From Burkholderia lata (GTDB lineage Bacteria; Pseudomonadota; Gammaproteobacteria; Burkholderiales; Burkholderiaceae): a DNA stretch of 64,000 nucleotides. The stretch is taken from NCBI RefSeq assembly GCF_902499335.1, contig NZ_CABVQK010000006.1:62001-126000 (forward strand). Direction: 5' to 3'. This document shows positions 52,276 through 61,531 of the stretch, one piece after another; within the stretch, counting starts at the first letter, position 1, and every line of letters starts with the position of its first letter. The notes beneath the pieces are model-generated. The model saw nothing but the letters and a program-made list of their open reading frames with translations. It did no database searches and was not told the DNA's origin. The position numbers were made by a program, and so were the translations under genes.

Positions 52276-52713
52276 TTACCTTGTGGAGTGGAACGTTGCC
52301 GGAAAGCGGTCGCGGCAGTGCTGCGCGATCGCGGTGTCTTCGTCGACGCTGCCGCCCGAGATGCCGATCGCGCCGACGCAGCGCCCGTCGCCGTCGACGA
52401 GCGGTTCGCCGCCGCCGAACGTGACGAGCCCGCCGTGGCTGTGTTCGATGCCGCGCAGCGGACCGTCGCCCGACATCGCACCAAGGGCGCCGGTCGATGC
52501 ACGGAAGCGAACTGCCGTCAGCGCCTTGCGTTGCGCGAGATCGATCGCACCGAGAAAGCAGTCGTCGGTGCGCGCGAACACGAGCAGGTTCGCGCCGCCA
52601 TCGACGATCGCGACGGCGATGCCGGCGACCTGTAGCGATGCGGCATGCGCAAGTGCCGCGTCGATCGTGCGGCGGGCGGCCGCGAGCGGCAGCGCGGCGG
52701 TGGGCGGGTTCAT
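52276..52713 (-). CDS. GlcG/HbpS family heme-binding-like protein
   Basis: ATG 52713 follows GGAG on this strand and gives 145 residues; the longer frame adds little. It has LAAARRTIDAALAHAASLQ, GIAVAIVDGGANLLVFARTD, and the C-terminal GEPLVDGDGRCVGAIGISGG of the GlcG/HbpS (DUF336) family. Some members bind heme or sense redox state, and others occur in diol or glycolate loci with unknown role. It is co-directional with the SDR (four-base gap) and divergent from LysR. Confidence 0.85.
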   Translation of the reverse strand: MNPPTAALPLAAARRTIDAALAHAASLQVAGIAVAIVDGGANLLVFARTDDCFLGAIDLAQRKALTAVRFRASTGALGAMSGDGPLRGIEHSHGGLVTFGGGEPLVDGDGRCVGAIGISGGSVDEDTAIAQHCRDRFPATFHSTR

Positions 52714-52805
52714 GCGAGGCTCCGGTGGGACGACAGTGCCAGTGTAGGCAGTTGCGGTATATGGGAGAATCCGCATTCCGCTCGAAGGAGTTTCAAGTTT
52801 TTTTA

Positions 52806-53723
52806 ATGATGAGCAGACGCGATCCGATGGCCGGGCTGCACGTGTTCATGACCGTCGCGACGGCCGGCAATTTCACGCGCGCCGCCGCCGCACTGGGCCT
52901 GACGCCGGCGGCCGTCAGCCTCGCGATCGGGCAGCTCGAGGGCGAGCTGAACGTGAAGCTGTTCAATCGCAGCACACGCGGCGTGAGCCTGACGGAAGCC
53001 GGCCAGCGCTACTGGCGGCAGACGGAGCCTGCGTACCGGCAGGTCATGCAGGCCCGCGACGAGCTGAAGGATGCGCGCAGCGAGCCGAACGGGCTGTTGC
53101 GTGTGACCGCGCTGCCGCTGGCGCGTGCGCTCGTGATTGCGCCGGTGCTCGCCACGTTCCGCGAGCGCTACCCGAAAGTCCGGCTCGAGATCCGCTACGA
53201 GAACGAACTGGTCGATATCGCAAAGGACGGGTTCGATGCGGGGATTCGCCTGGCCGACCGGCTGCAGCCGGGGATGATCGGCGTGCGGATCGCGCCGGCG
53301 TTGACGTGTGCGCTGGTTGCATCGCCCGGTTATCTGGCGCGTTATGGTGCGCCGGCGTCGATTGGCGAGCTCGAGCGGCATGCGTGCATCCGTTTTCGCT
53401 TCTCGGAGAGCGGGCGCCTGCACAAATGGTTGTTGCGCGACGGGCAGCGCGACGTCGATCTCGATCCGGACGCCGTGTTCGTGACGAACGATGCCGACGC
53501 GGTGATCGATGCGGCGCGCGCGGGTGTCGGCATCGCGTTCGCGTTCATGCGCGAGCGGATCGAGCAGGACTTGCGCGACGGCACGCTCGTCGAGGTGCTG
53601 CCCGGTGCGTGCCGCACGCTGCCGCCGATGTGGCTGTACTACGTCAATCGCAAGCACGTGCCGGCCAAGCTGCGTGCGTTCATCGACGTGCTGCGCGAAC
53701 GCGACGGCGCGGACGACGCATAG
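52806..53723 (+). CDS. LysR family transcriptional regulator
   Basis: ATG 52806 (with a second ATG three bases on) gives 305 residues; AAGGAG lies 15 bases upstream. The winged HTH spans about residues 9-65 (GLHVFMTVATAGNFTRAAAA, LTPAAVSLAIGQLEGELNVK), and the effector domain follows from about 92. It belongs to the CrgA-type subgroup by sequence style (LARYGAPASIGELERHACIR). It is divergent from the GlcG/SDR pair with a 92-base gap, the usual arrangement for regulating those genes. Confidence 0.9.
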   Translation: MMSRRDPMAGLHVFMTVATAGNFTRAAAALGLTPAAVSLAIGQLEGELNVKLFNRSTRGVSLTEAGQRYWRQTEPAYRQVMQARDELKDARSEPNGLLRVTALPLARALVIAPVLATFRERYPKVRLEIRYENELVDIAKDGFDAGIRLADRLQPGMIGVRIAPALTCALVASPGYLARYGAPASIGELERHACIRFRFSESGRLHKWLLRDGQRDVDLDPDAVFVTNDADAVIDAARAGVGIAFAFMRERIEQDLRDGTLVEVLPGACRTLPPMWLYYVNRKHVPAKLRAFIDVLRERDGADDA

Positions 53724-53803
53724 CCGCATCGGCCGGCCGGCTGCAGCGATGGGTCCGGCGGCGCATGATGGCGGCTCCGGCCACGAAGCCATGGAGTCGC
53801 GTC

Positions 53804-54238
53804 ATGACGGCATTCCCTTATTCCCCGATTCGAACCCTTGCAATCGCCGCAGTGCTGGCGGGCGCCGCGCTCTGTAGCGCACCGGCCATTGGCCAGACGT
53901 CGACCGTGCCGGCCGGTTCGGCTGCCGCGACACCCGACAACGCGGTACTGCTCACGGTATTCCTGAAACACGACCAGTCGCGCCCGCTTGCCGAGCTGAA
54001 TGCGCAGCTCGCGAAGCAGGGGTTCTACAAGGCGTTTCCGCCGCCGGGCGTGGAAGTGGTGAGCTGGACCGTGACGATGGGGATCGGGCAGATCGTCGTG
54101 CTGCGGCTGCCGGCGTCGCGACTGCGCGAGGTCAATCGCGTGCTGGAGGATACGGCGTGGGGCGCGTACCGGACGGAGTTCTATCCGACTTACGACTACA
54201 AGGCGATCGGGTTGGGGGAGCATGAGCGGGCGGAGTGA
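53804..54238 (+). CDS. Small secreted protein, unknown function
   Basis: ATG 53804 follows GGAG and opens a 144-residue protein with a clear signal peptide (RTLAIAAVLAGAALCSAPAIG, cleaved after AIGQ or nearby). The mature part of about 110 residues is DNAVLLTVFLKHDQSRPLAE, then VSWTVTMGIGQIVVLRLPAS and WGAYRTEFYPTYDYKAIG. It has one small alpha/beta ferredoxin-like look but no catalytic motif, and no domain is recognised. It stands alone between LysR and mprF. Confidence 0.75.
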   Translation: MTAFPYSPIRTLAIAAVLAGAALCSAPAIGQTSTVPAGSAAATPDNAVLLTVFLKHDQSRPLAELNAQLAKQGFYKAFPPPGVEVVSWTVTMGIGQIVVLRLPASRLREVNRVLEDTAWGAYRTEFYPTYDYKAIGLGEHERAE

Positions 54239-54662
54239 GAGCATGTGTGCCTGGCGTTGGACGCGGCGGGTGCCGGTAACGCAGATCAACCCATCCCCAT
54301 TTCTGACGCGCTGTTCCAGTCCGTGAATTCGTCCTCACCCGCGCAACCCGGGCGGGAGAATTTCTCCCAATTCCGTTAACGGCTATTCATCCGATGAAAA
54401 AACCCCTCCGGTTCCCGGTATGATGCGCACCTTGCGTTTGTCGGACGCGATATTTTTTACGCGATTTTGATGTGCAAGGCGCTACAAAACCGCACAATGC
54501 GAACCTGAAAGATTCTGTAATATAAATTCCGTATACTCGTAAGTTCTGATCCAGGCGCCGCCTGCCACTTCCTTCGGCCGACCGCCCACGCAGAACAACC
54601 AGATACGTCGCCGCCTGGCCGTCTTGCGCCGCGACACGCTATGCACCACCACTGAACAACCT
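54239..54662. promoter_or_regulatory. Long upstream region of mprF with two adjacent palindromes
   Basis: GGGAGAA-T-TTCTCCC at 54354-54368 is a perfect 15-base dyad. CCGTTAACGG at 54373-54382 is a perfect 10-base palindrome four bases further on. The following 150 bases are AT-rich (TATACT at 54532 may be a -10). The pair is likely an operator for the mprF-acvB operon; the regulator is unknown. Confidence 0.45.
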
Positions 54663-57257
54663 ATGTCTTCCCGCCACTCTGGTTCGCCCGGCCGCGCCGC
54701 GGCGGTGATCGCCCGTGTCCGGGCGTTGATCCGCAACGAGCGTGTGCTGTCGCCGCTGCTCGCGCTCGGCATCGGCCTGCTGCTGATCGTGGTTTTCCAG
54801 CACCTGTCGGAATCCGTCGACTACCGGTCGGTGATCCGCCAACTGCGTCACATGTCCGCCGGCGAGTGGGGTGCTTCGCTGGCCGCGACGGCCCTCAGTT
54901 ATCTCGCACTTGTTGCCCGCGACGCGGTCGGCCTGCGCTATGTCGCCGCGAAGGTGCCGCGCGTCGCGCTGTGGATCGGCGCGATCGCCGGGTCCGCGCT
55001 CGGTAACGCGACCGGCTTCGGCGCGCTGACGGGCGGCGCGGTCCGCGCCCGCGTGTACGGCGTGTCGGGCGTCACGCCCGCGCAGATCGGCCGGATGACG
55101 GTGTTTACGAGCGGCACGCTGGCGCTCGCGATGGTGTGGATGACGGCGATCGGCATGGTCTGCGTGCCGGAGGCGCTCGCCGCGATGCTGCACGTCGCGC
55201 CCGGCGTGCTGACGTGGACCGGCGCGGCGCTGCTCGTGGTGCTGGCCGCGATGGTGGTGATGTGCGGAAACACCGCGCGCCCCGTCGTCACGCGCTTCAA
55301 GTGGCTGTCGTTCGACGTGCCGGCGCGGCGCGATCTCGTCGCGCAGGTCGTCTATGCGGTGCTCGACGTCGTCGCGGCGGGCCTGACGCTGTGGGTGCTG
55401 CTGCCGGCCGCGCCGGTCGGCTTCCCGACCTTCATTACTGTTTACGCAGCGGCGTTGCTGCTCGGGATGATCGGCCATACGCCGGGCGGGATCGGCGTGT
55501 TCGAAGCCGCGATGGTCTTCACGCTCGGTCGCGAAGTGCCGCCGCACTCGATGGTCGCCGCGCTGATCGCGTATCGCGCAATCTATTTCGGCGTGCCGCT
55601 CGTGCTGTCGGCCGGCCTGCTGGCCGGTTTCGAAGGCCGCGCGCTACGGCGCCGGCTCGTGACGCGGCAGGCCGTGCGCGTGTCGCAGCTCGCGCCGGTG
55701 TTCCTGAGCCTCGTGACGTTCGCGGTCGGCGGGATGCTGGTGATCTCGAGCGCGACGCCCGCGTTCTGGTACCGGATCGCGATCCTGCGTCACCTCGTGC
55801 CGCTGTGGGTGCTCGAAGGCTCGCAGGTGATCTGCAGCGTGCTCGGCGTCGCGCTGCTGTTCGTCGCGCGCGGGCTGCTGCGCCGCCTCGACGGCGCATG
55901 GTGGATGACTTTCGCGCTGACGCTCGCCAGCCTCGCGCTGTCGCTGGCGAAGGGGCTCGCGTTCGTCGAGGCCGGCGTGCTCGGCACGCTGCTGGTGCTG
56001 CTGCTGGTCAGCCGCCGCCGCTTCAACCGCCATTCGTCGCTGCTGGCCGAGCGCTTCACGGTGAGCTGGTTCGTGTCGGTGGCGATGGTGCTGATGCTGG
56101 CGGTGTGGGTGCTGTTCTTCGCGTTCCGCGACGTGCCGTACACGCGCGAGCTGTGGTCGCATTTCTCGTTCGACGCGCGTGCGCCGCGTGCGCTGCGCGC
56201 GACGCTCGCGTCCGGCGTGTTCGTCGCGCTGTTCGCGCTGTGGCAATTGCTGCGCCCGGCGCCGGGCCGCTTCGTGAAGCCTGCGGAGCAGGATCTGTCG
56301 GATGCCGAACGGATCATCCGCGCGCAGGAATGCAGCGATGCGGGCCTCGCGCTGATGGGCGACAAGTCGTTCCTGTTCTCGGAGTCCCGCCAGGCGTTCC
56401 TGATGTATGCGAAGAACGGCCGCACGTGGGCCGCGCTGCACGACCCGGTCGGGCCGCGCGAGGAATGGCCTGCGCTGATCAGCAAGTTCATTGCGCTTGC
56501 ACACGCGCATAGCGGCCGTGCGGCGTTCTACCAGGTGCGCGCGAACGCGCTGCCGCTGTATCTCGACGCGGGGCTCACGCTGATGAAGCTCGGCGAGGAA
56601 GCGCATATCGCACTCGAGCGGTTCGACCTGAAAGGTTCGAACCGCTCGCACCTGCGCTACGCGCTGCGTCGCGGCGACAAGGATGCGCTGACGGTCGAGG
56701 TGATCTCGCCGAGCGATGTGCCGGCCGCGCTGCCGGCGTTGCGCGACATCTCGGACGGCTGGCTCGACAGCCGCGACGCGCGCGAGAAGAGCTTCTCGGT
56801 CGCCGCGTTCCACGACGGCTATCTGGCGACGCAGTCGGTGATGCTCGTGCGGCAGGCCGACAAGCCGATCGCGTTCGTCACGTTCATGACGACCGACCTC
56901 AACACCGAGGCGACGGTCGGCGTGATGCGCCATCTGCCGGACGCGTCGCCGTACGCGATGGAATATCTGTTTACGCAGCTCGCGCTGCATCTGAAGGAAG
57001 CAGGCTTCCGCAAGCTGAGCCTGGGTATCGCGCCGTTCTCGGGGATGGGGGCGGCGAAGATGCCGTCGCCGTTGCACCGGATCGGCCTGATGGTCTGGCG
57101 CTTCGGCGGCCGCTTCTACAACTTCCGCGGCTTGCGCGCATTCAAGAGCAAGTTCGAACCGCACTGGGAGCCGCGTTACCTCGCGGCCTCGGGCACGGTC
57201 GGCGTGTTCGTCACGCTGGCGGATCTGTCATTGCTGGCTGGAGGTCGGCGTTCATGA
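54663..57257 (+). CDS. mprF: MprF lysyl-phosphatidylglycerol synthase/flippase
   Basis: ATG 54663 gives 864 residues. About the first 530 hold some fourteen membrane helices, the flippase part (with HTPGGIGVFEAAMVFTLGRE near residue 278). The rest is a cytosolic GNAT-like synthase domain of the LPG_synthase_C/DUF2156 type (MGDKSFLFSESRQAFLMYAK, LSLGIAPFSGMGAAKMPSPL). It transfers Lys from Lys-tRNA to phosphatidylglycerol and moves the product to the outer leaflet, lowering surface charge and raising resistance to cationic peptides. Its stop overlaps acvB by four bases (ATGA). Confidence 0.95.
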   Translation: MSSRHSGSPGRAAAVIARVRALIRNERVLSPLLALGIGLLLIVVFQHLSESVDYRSVIRQLRHMSAGEWGASLAATALSYLALVARDAVGLRYVAAKVPRVALWIGAIAGSALGNATGFGALTGGAVRARVYGVSGVTPAQIGRMTVFTSGTLALAMVWMTAIGMVCVPEALAAMLHVAPGVLTWTGAALLVVLAAMVVMCGNTARPVVTRFKWLSFDVPARRDLVAQVVYAVLDVVAAGLTLWVLLPAAPVGFPTFITVYAAALLLGMIGHTPGGIGVFEAAMVFTLGREVPPHSMVAALIAYRAIYFGVPLVLSAGLLAGFEGRALRRRLVTRQAVRVSQLAPVFLSLVTFAVGGMLVISSATPAFWYRIAILRHLVPLWVLEGSQVICSVLGVALLFVARGLLRRLDGAWWMTFALTLASLALSLAKGLAFVEAGVLGTLLVLLLVSRRRFNRHSSLLAERFTVSWFVSVAMVLMLAVWVLFFAFRDVPYTRELWSHFSFDARAPRALRATLASGVFVALFALWQLLRPAPGRFVKPAEQDLSDAERIIRAQECSDAGLALMGDKSFLFSESRQAFLMYAKNGRTWAALHDPVGPREEWPALISKFIALAHAHSGRAAFYQVRANALPLYLDAGLTLMKLGEEAHIALERFDLKGSNRSHLRYALRRGDKDALTVEVISPSDVPAALPALRDISDGWLDSRDAREKSFSVAAFHDGYLATQSVMLVRQADKPIAFVTFMTTDLNTEATVGVMRHLPDASPYAMEYLFTQLALHLKEAGFRKLSLGIAPFSGMGAAKMPSPLHRIGLMVWRFGGRFYNFRGLRAFKSKFEPHWEPRYLAASGTVGVFVTLADLSLLAGGRRS

Positions 57258-58537
57258 TGTTTAAGAAGGGAATCGCGCGGGCGGCAGCCGCCTGCGCGGG
57301 AATGATGCTGGCCGGCGCCGCGTGCGCCACGCAGCCAGCCGCAGTGAAGGCCGAAACCGTATCGGGCGGCCGCTATGGGCCCGTGACGGTGACCAAACCC
57401 AGCGGGCCGCTGCGCGGCTTCGTCGTGCTGTTCTCGCGTGAGGCCGGCTGGAATGCGGCCGACCAGCAGGCCGCCGATGCACTCGCGAAGGCCGGTGCGA
57501 TGACGGTCGGCGTCGATTCGGAGCGTTATGCGATGAATCTCGCCGCGAAGCAGGAGGCCTGCCACCACCTCGACGGCGACGCCGAAGCGGTCAGCCACCA
57601 GCTCGAACGCCTTGCGCAATCGTCGCGTTATTTCACGCCGATCGTCGCGGGCGTGGGCCAGGGCGGCGCGATCGCGAAGCAGATCCTGTCGATGGCGCCG
57701 GAGAACACGATCGCCGGCGTCGTCTCGGTCGATCCGGCTGCCAAGCTCGATCCGCGCTTCAAGCCGTGCCCGCCCGATCCGACGATCGTGCGTCGCGCGA
57801 TGCCGGGCTTTGTCGAAACGGCGGCCGCAGGCGACTCCGCGAAGCTCGTGTCGCTCGTCACGTCGCATCTGCGTGACAGCAGCAGCAGCGGGGACGAGCT
57901 CGACGTGTCCGACCTGCCGCTCGTCGAGCTGCCGGCCAAGGGCGGCAGCGGCCAGCTCGCGATCGTGATCTCCGGCGACGGCGGCTGGCGCGATCTCGAC
58001 AAGACGATCGCCGAGGCGCTGCAGCGCGACGGTGTGTCGGTGGTCGGCATCGACAGCCTGCGCTATTTCTGGAGCGAGAAGCCGCCGGCGCAGGTGAGCC
58101 GCGATCTCGCGCGCGTGATGCGCACCTACATGGCGCGCTGGCATGCGAACCGCGTGGCGCTGGTCGGCTACTCGTTCGGGGCCGACGTGATGCCGTTCGC
58201 GTACAACCGGCTGCCGGCCGACCTGCGCGACAAGGTCGCCGTGATGTCGCTGCTCGGCTTCGCGCCGGCCGCCGATTTCCAGATCCGCGTGACGGGCTGG
58301 CTCGGCATGCCTGCGAGCGACAAGGCACTGAAGGTCGCGCCGGAAATCGCGAAGGTGCCGCCGCAGCTCGTGCAGTGCTTCTATGGCGCGGAAGAGAAGG
58401 ACACGATGTGTCCGGCACTCGTGAACACGGGCGCCGACGTGGTCAAGACGCAGGGCGATCACCACTTCGGCCGCGACTACATCGCGCTCGAGAAGAAGAT
58501 TCTCGGCGCGTTCGGCAAGCCGGTGGCGGCACGCTGA
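57254..58537 (+). CDS. acvB: AcvB/VirJ-like periplasmic lysyl-PG hydrolase
   Basis: The 427-residue protein has a signal peptide (ARAAAACAGMMLAGAACA). An N-terminal alpha/beta-hydrolase-like half follows in which the nucleophile elbow is GVGQGG, so likely inactive. The C-terminal VirJ domain has the active GYSFGADVMPFAYN elbow, LLGFAPAADFQIRV and the QGDHHFGRDY His near the end. In Agrobacterium, AcvB hydrolyses lysyl-PG made by its LpiA/MprF partner. The ATGA overlap with mprF shows the same pairing: a synthesis and removal switch for membrane charge. Confidence 0.92.
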   Translation: MMFKKGIARAAAACAGMMLAGAACATQPAAVKAETVSGGRYGPVTVTKPSGPLRGFVVLFSREAGWNAADQQAADALAKAGAMTVGVDSERYAMNLAAKQEACHHLDGDAEAVSHQLERLAQSSRYFTPIVAGVGQGGAIAKQILSMAPENTIAGVVSVDPAAKLDPRFKPCPPDPTIVRRAMPGFVETAAAGDSAKLVSLVTSHLRDSSSSGDELDVSDLPLVELPAKGGSGQLAIVISGDGGWRDLDKTIAEALQRDGVSVVGIDSLRYFWSEKPPAQVSRDLARVMRTYMARWHANRVALVGYSFGADVMPFAYNRLPADLRDKVAVMSLLGFAPAADFQIRVTGWLGMPASDKALKVAPEIAKVPPQLVQCFYGAEEKDTMCPALVNTGADVVKTQGDHHFGRDYIALEKKILGAFGKPVAAR

Positions 58538-58539
58538 AC

Positions 58540-58569
58540 GCCGGCGCCCGCTTCGCGGCGGGCGCCGGC
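58540..58569. terminator. GC-rich hairpin after acvB
   Basis: GCCGGCGCCCGC at 58540-58551 and GCGGGCGCCGGC at 58558-58569 form a 12-base stem with loop TTCGCG. It has no T tract of its own and stands directly before a second hairpin with a T run. Confidence 0.5.
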
Positions 58570-58590
58570 CGGCAGCTTCCGGTTCATCGT

Positions 58591-58622
58591 ACGGGCGGCC
58601 TGCGGGCCGCCCGTTTCATTTT
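58591..58622. terminator. Bidirectional terminator between acvB and DUF934 gene
   Basis: ACGGGCGGCC at 58591-58600 and GGCCGCCCGT at 58605-58614 pair over ten bases with loop TGCG, followed by TTTCATTTT on the plus strand. It separates the convergent acvB and sulfite-reductase transcripts. Confidence 0.8.
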
Positions 58623-59047
58623 CCGGCTGGCGTTGCCGCGTCCTGTTGCGGCGTCGCCGTTCGCGCATCGTGCTGGTAGAAGCCCGGGAACCGGTCGAGT
58701 TGCCGCTGCGCGGCCGTGATGTCCGTGCCGTCGCCGAGCACCGCGCTCGAGAACCCCGTGCGCTCCATCAGCAGCAACTGGTCGACCAGCACCTCGCCGG
58801 TCGCGCGCAAGTCGCCGGCGAAGCCATAGCGCTTGCGCAGCAGGTACGCCTGGCTGTAGGCGCGGCCGTCGGTGAACGACGGGAACGCCAGGTCGATACG
58901 CGCAGCCTGCGCGATTTGCCCCGCGAGCGGCGGCAGTTCCTCGTCGTTGCCGATCGTCAGCGTCGCCGCGTCGTGCTGCTGCGCGTCGCCGGCGTGTTCG
59001 GCCGGCGTCAGCAGCCGCATGCGGTCGGTCGGGTGCGCTTGTTTCAT
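58616..59047 (-). CDS. DUF934 family protein of the sulfite reductase operon
   Basis: ATG 59047 overlaps the cysI stop by four bases (ATGA). The 143-residue product has IDLAFPSFTDGRAYSQAYLLRKRYGF and GDLRATGEVLVDQLLLMERTGFSS, the DUF934 core. It is found next to siroheme sulfite/nitrite reductases in many proteobacteria and thought to assist the reductase, with role unproven. It is cytosolic. The tail of about 30 residues is low in complexity. Confidence 0.88.
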   Translation of the reverse strand: MKQAHPTDRMRLLTPAEHAGDAQQHDAATLTIGNDEELPPLAGQIAQAARIDLAFPSFTDGRAYSQAYLLRKRYGFAGDLRATGEVLVDQLLLMERTGFSSAVLGDGTDITAAQRQLDRFPGFYQHDARTATPQQDAATPAGK

Positions 59048-60828
59048 GCGTGCTCCACCTGATGGCGCGCGTCGTTCGCGGCGGCCTTGAAGGGTTCAAT
59101 GCCGACGCGGCGGACGGTGTCGATGAATCGCTCGCTGCGGCCATCGTCATCGATCCGTGCGTCGAGATACGCGTTGACGATCGCGTCGACGACATCGACG
59201 ATCTCGTCCGCCGAAAACGACGGGCCGATCACCTTGCCCGGCCGCGCGGGGCCGCTCGCGGTCGAGCCGTCCGAACCGCCGAGCGTGACCTGGTACCACT
59301 CGGCGCCGTCCTTGTCGACGCCGAGGATGCCGAGGTGGCCGCTGTGATGATGGCCGCACGAGTTGATGCAGCCGCTGATGTGCAGGTCGATGTCGCCGAC
59401 GTCGTGCAGCATGTCGAGATCCTGGAAGCGTTCGGTGATCGCGTCGGCGATCGGGATCGAGCGTGCGTTGGCAAGCGCGCAGAAGTCACCGCCCGGGCAC
59501 GCGATCATGTCCGTCAGGAGTCCGACGTTCGCGCTCGCGAGCCCGATGGTGCGGGCGTTTTCCCACAGCAGGAACAGGTCGTCGACGTGCACCCACGGCA
59601 GCACGACGTTCTGCGTGTGCGTGACGCGCGCCTCGCCGGCCGAGAAATGGTCGACGAGATCGGCGAGCGCGTCGAGCTGGTCCGGCGACGCGTCGCCCGG
59701 TGCCTGCAGGCGGCGCTTGAACGACAGCGTGACGATGCGCAGTGCCGGGTCGCGGTGGTCGGCGACATTGCGTGCGAGCCAGCGCGCGAAGGCCGGATGG
59801 CGTGCCGCCTGGGCGGACATGCGCAGGTTTGCATCGCGCAGGCTGGCCGTGCGCGGCTTGAGCCGCGGCGGGACGAACGATGCGGCGACGCGGTCGAATT
59901 CCACCTGCGGAATCGTGTGCAGCCCGCCGTCGTGATCGACGATCTGGCGGAACTCCTCCTCGACGTCGTCGATGTAGCGCTGCCCCTCGGTCTTCACGAG
60001 GATCTTGATGCGCGCCTTGTACTTGTTGTCGCGCCGTCCGTAGCGGTTGTACACGCGGACGATCGCCTCGATGTAGTTCATCACGTGTTGCCACGGCAGG
60101 AATGCACGCAGCAGCGTCGCGATCATCGGCGTGCGGCCCATTCCGCCGCCGACGCTCACGCGAAAGCCGAGCGCGCCCGCTTCGTCGCGCACGAGCTTCA
60201 GCCCGACGTCGTGCCAGTCGGTGGCCGCGCGGTCTTCAGCCGCGCCGGTAATCGCGATCTTGAACTTGCGCGGCAGGAACGCGAACTCGGGGTGCAGCGT
60301 CGTCCACTGGCGCATCACTTCGGCGAACGGGCGCGGATCGGCGATCTCGTCCGGCGCGACGCCGGCGCGTTCGTCGCACGAGATGTTGCGGATGCAGTTG
60401 CCGCTCGTCTGGATGCCATGCATGTCGACGGTCGCGAGCAGGTCCATCACGTCGGCGGCTTTTGCGAGCGGAATCCAGTTGAACTGCACGTTGGTGCGCG
60501 TCGTGAAGTGCGCGCTGCGGGTCGGCAGGCGCAGCGTGCCGAGCAAGGACTGTGCGTCGCATGCGGCGCGGTAGGTGGCGTCGTCGGGCACGTCGTAGTC
60601 GCGCGCGATCCGCGCGAGCACGCGCAACTGCGCGCTCGACAGTTCGCCGTACGGTACGGCCACGCGCAGCATCGGCGCATGGCGCTGCACGTACCAGCCG
60701 TTCTGCAGGCGCAGCGGCCGGAACGCATCTTCGCTCAGCGTGCCGTGCTGCCAGCGTTCGAGCTGGTCGCGGAACTGGGCGGCGCGGCTGTGCACGAGCG
60801 CCCGGTCGAAAACGGTATATCGATACAT
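59044..60828 (-). CDS. cysI: Nitrite/sulfite reductase hemoprotein (CysI-like)
   Basis: ATG 60828 gives 594 residues. It contains two NIR/SIR ferredoxin-like and two 4Fe-4S/siroheme repeats. NVQFNWIPLAKAADVMDLL and TSGNCIRNISCDERAGV lie in the first half. The cluster ligands TDMIACPGGDFCALANARS and DIDLHISGCINSCGHHHSGHLG lie in the second half. It reduces sulfite to sulfide with siroheme. The partner flavoprotein is not encoded here. DUF934 is coupled downstream, and a Cys-containing hypothetical gene lies upstream. It could instead reduce nitrite, but DUF934 linkage favours sulfite. Confidence 0.92.
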   Translation of the reverse strand: MYRYTVFDRALVHSRAAQFRDQLERWQHGTLSEDAFRPLRLQNGWYVQRHAPMLRVAVPYGELSSAQLRVLARIARDYDVPDDATYRAACDAQSLLGTLRLPTRSAHFTTRTNVQFNWIPLAKAADVMDLLATVDMHGIQTSGNCIRNISCDERAGVAPDEIADPRPFAEVMRQWTTLHPEFAFLPRKFKIAITGAAEDRAATDWHDVGLKLVRDEAGALGFRVSVGGGMGRTPMIATLLRAFLPWQHVMNYIEAIVRVYNRYGRRDNKYKARIKILVKTEGQRYIDDVEEEFRQIVDHDGGLHTIPQVEFDRVAASFVPPRLKPRTASLRDANLRMSAQAARHPAFARWLARNVADHRDPALRIVTLSFKRRLQAPGDASPDQLDALADLVDHFSAGEARVTHTQNVVLPWVHVDDLFLLWENARTIGLASANVGLLTDMIACPGGDFCALANARSIPIADAITERFQDLDMLHDVGDIDLHISGCINSCGHHHSGHLGILGVDKDGAEWYQVTLGGSDGSTASGPARPGKVIGPSFSADEIVDVVDAIVNAYLDARIDDDGRSERFIDTVRRVGIEPFKAAANDARHQVEHA

Positions 60829-61025
60829 GACGTGATACGCGAGTGGAGCCACGGCGCGAAGCGCGCGGCTCGGGAGAGACGTTGCGACGGGTGTCAGGCA
60901 ACCGGAGACAGCGTAGGGAACGCAGTGAGGCGGGACAAGCAGCAGATGGGGACGAAAAGGGCGCAGCAGATGGCCGGCGTGACGACGGCGCGGGCCGGGC
61001 ATGCGCGCATGCCCGTGGCGGGTGT
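60829..61025. other. Gap between the 131-residue gene and cysI
   Basis: No gene is supported in these 197 bases. The promoter and any CysB-type sites for cysI may lie here, but none was recognised. Confidence 0.3.
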
Positions 61026-61421
61026 TTATGCGGCGGCGTCGACGACGAGTGCTGGATCGAGCGCGCGGATGCGCTGGTCGATGAAGTAGCCGCCGCCTTC
61101 CTGGTAGCGCAGGAACAGGCGGCCGCACGAGCGGCAGCGGTTGACGGTGCAGCGGTTGTACGGGAAATGGCGCAGGGCGATCGGCGCGTCGTCCGACGCG
61201 TAACGCGTGCCGCCCGGATGATATTCGGCGTAGGTCGGCTCCGTCTCGCCGGGCGGCGCGAGCGTGGCGACTTCGGTCAGTTGCGCGTCCTGCAGCGACA
61301 ACGGCAGGGTCGTCCATCCGGCGAGCGGCGTTTTCGTGCAGGTGCACGGCTGCGTGACGTGCGCGGCTTCAGCCGTCAGTTTCAACAGCGCGTCGTGATC
61401 GAGGTAGGGCAGTTGACTCAT
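61026..61421 (-). CDS. Hypothetical protein with Cys-pair motifs upstream of cysI
   Basis: The 131-residue protein has CTCTKTPLAGW near residue 28 and, near 92, a NRCTVNRCRSCGRLFLRY segment resembling a small zinc ribbon or Fe-S site. The rest is YAEYHPGGTRYASDDAPIAL and a C-terminal FIDQRIRALDP. It is 197 bases upstream of cysI on the same strand, so it may be co-transcribed and could supply or protect the reductase cofactor (inference). I do not recognise the family. Confidence 0.72.
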   Translation of the reverse strand: MSQLPYLDHDALLKLTAEAAHVTQPCTCTKTPLAGWTTLPLSLQDAQLTEVATLAPPGETEPTYAEYHPGGTRYASDDAPIALRHFPYNRCTVNRCRSCGRLFLRYQEGGGYFIDQRIRALDPALVVDAAA

Positions 61422-61531
61422 CGGAAATCATGAAGGGCGGCGGGATCAGCACTGTAACCCGCGCGTGGATTGCGTGCATCGTCGTAGCGCAGGCAGTGCG
61501 CATCACATGCATCGCGTGAATCGTGTGCGAT

